Source: Pelargonium nanum
Lineage: Eukaryota; Streptophyta; Magnoliopsida; Geraniales; Geraniaceae
Assembly (NCBI GenBank): GCA_036897485.1
Contig: JAYMTF010001623.1
Location: 1 to 22,215, forward strand
DNA length: 22,215 bases
Direction of reading: 5' to 3'
The notes beneath the pieces were generated by a model, which worked only from the letters and a program-made list of their open reading frames with translations, had not been told where the DNA came from and made no database searches. Each line of letters opens with the position of its first letter. The first letter of the stretch is position 1. Below, in pieces: positions 21,000 to 22,215 of the stretch. Made by a program: the position numbers and the translations under genes.

Positions 21000-22215
21000 T
21001 TTGCCTATACAGTACTGATTTGAGATGTGTTAATGTGAGGGAGATCCATACAAATTTACAATGTACAAATGGGATCTACATTTCAGAAAACTAAATTAAT
21101 ACAGAGACTCAAATTATACAATAGTTTTGTGCTTCATCAGGAGACTTCTTCCACTTGGTCATTCATTCTTGCAAGTTGATGCCTTGGTAAATTATTTGTT
21201 AGGGCTCCGTAAATGTTAAATACTCACCGCCTCAAAGTGAGCGTGCTTATTTCTATTATGAGAAAAATTAAAGAAATGTTTTTAAAACAGTTTGAAGGTC
21301 AAAACAAACATCTTAAATTGAGAAATAAAATATTTGGTGGAGTTGGAAACCATTTGTACGTGAAAACAAGAATGTTCAATGATAAAGGAGCTAGATCCTT
21401 TGAAAAGTGAATTCCAAGATTGGCAAGCCAAACTTTGAAACATAATCTATCAAATTTGAAGAAATGTCTGAATTTTTTACTTGGTAATTTGGGAAAACAA
21501 ATTTGTAACGAGAATGAGGTGTCTCAAAATAATGTATGCGTATATTATATCTCTAAAATGGCACACTATTAGATATATATAGTCAGATGTTCATCTTAGT
21601 ATGTTAGTCAAAATTAACGAGGATGAATTTATTTGGCTATAGATGAGAAAGGAAAAACGCAAGTTTATGTATAATTGTTGTGAAAATCGTTATCATCTCA
21701 GAGACAAGTGTTTGACACATAACACATTCAACTTTTTCTTGAGAAAAGAGAGATTATGTTGGTAATTCTAAAAAGATGGAAGCTCAAGCTTTATGTATCC
21801 TCTTCATTGTGAAGGAGGGTTGAGCTATGCAGGGTTTTAGCTACTAAAATCAACAAGTTATAAATCAAAGTTGGCAATATTTGAGGGACTCGAAGAAACC
21901 ATCTACTTATAACTCTTTTATATAAATAGAGAAAAGTTTAAAAGGTGAAAAAGATAGTCAAATCGTCTCATGCTTCCACAATATAAAAGATTCAAACAAT
22001 GAAGAAGACGGTCATATTCATGTATCAATATAATACGTGTACTTATCAACAACTTAACAAAATTGTTAACGAATATACCAGTGCTTCCTAACGATCTAGC
22101 AAGAAGACATATGCTAGGCATATCAAGTCAAAGACCCTTGTAAAGTTTAAATCACATGTCCTAAAAGCTTATATCAAAAGTTGAAGGACCAAATTGGGTC
22201 ATTATTTGAAAGTTC
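21000..22215. other. intergenic, including transporter 3' flank
   Basis: AT-rich sequence with no supportable gene. It contains the 3' UTR of the transporter, whose end cannot be placed. Open stretches near 21213-21410 and 21918-22121 resemble no family I know. A short zinc-knuckle-like relic lies near 21664-21711. Confidence 0.45.
21664..21711 (+). pseudogene. possible relic of a retroelement Gag zinc knuckle
   Basis: The plus frame reads FMYNCCENRYHLRDKC, which keeps the spacing of a CX2CX4HX4C zinc knuckle except that the first Cys is Tyr (TAT at 21670, one base from TGT). The preceding codons are Lys/Arg-rich, as in Gag proteins, but a stop lies shortly upstream and no other Gag, protease or polymerase motif is seen. 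The match is short and could be chance. Confidence 0.25.

Overview
This window looks like nuclear DNA of a flowering plant, most likely a core eudicot. It has AT-rich intergenic DNA, multi-exon genes with GT-AG introns, a plant-only translation factor (eIFiso4G), a plastid-type glutathione peroxidase and a plant folate-biopterin transporter, plus typical plant MITEs and LINE debris. I cannot name the species.

Layout. Positions 1-4700 are gene-poor and transposon-rich. They hold a probable non-autonomous Helitron (349-1261), a hAT-type element (1349-2152) with a second hAT MITE nested in its right end (1956-2141, perfect 8-bp target duplication), a decayed LINE endonuclease fragment (2542-2804) and about 1.8 kb of unrecognised sequence. 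Positions 4708-10274 (minus strand) encode eIF(iso)4G in nine coding exons that join to a 785-residue protein with an eIF4E-binding motif, a MIF4G domain and an MA3 domain. Its upstream region, to about 10730, carries three telo-box motifs, a TA-rich palindrome in TATA position and a pair of TGGGCC site II motifs. Positions 10984-11700 (minus) are the 3' end of a dead LINE with an RNase H domain and an A-tail. Positions 11700-14030 have no gene but contain a degenerate tandem array of about 46-bp units (12422-13020).

Positions 14215-18195 (plus) encode a chloroplast-type glutathione peroxidase in six exons (247 residues). Positions 18745-20999 (plus) encode a BT1-family folate-biopterin transporter in four exons (505 residues). 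A 353-bp hAT MITE sits in its second intron, and a degenerate Stowaway-like element sits in the last peroxidase intron. Positions 21000-22215 are intergenic, with a weak zinc-knuckle relic.

The three genes have no evident shared pathway: one acts in cytosolic translation initiation, one in plastid thiol peroxidase defence and one in pterin or folate transport. All exon joins were worked out by hand from splice sites, reading phase and family resemblance. I found no convincing new multi-gene system. The points most worth a second look are the nested transposons, the 46-bp array, the eIFiso4G promoter motifs, and a symmetric-phase 72-nt exon that alone carries the eIF4E-binding motif.
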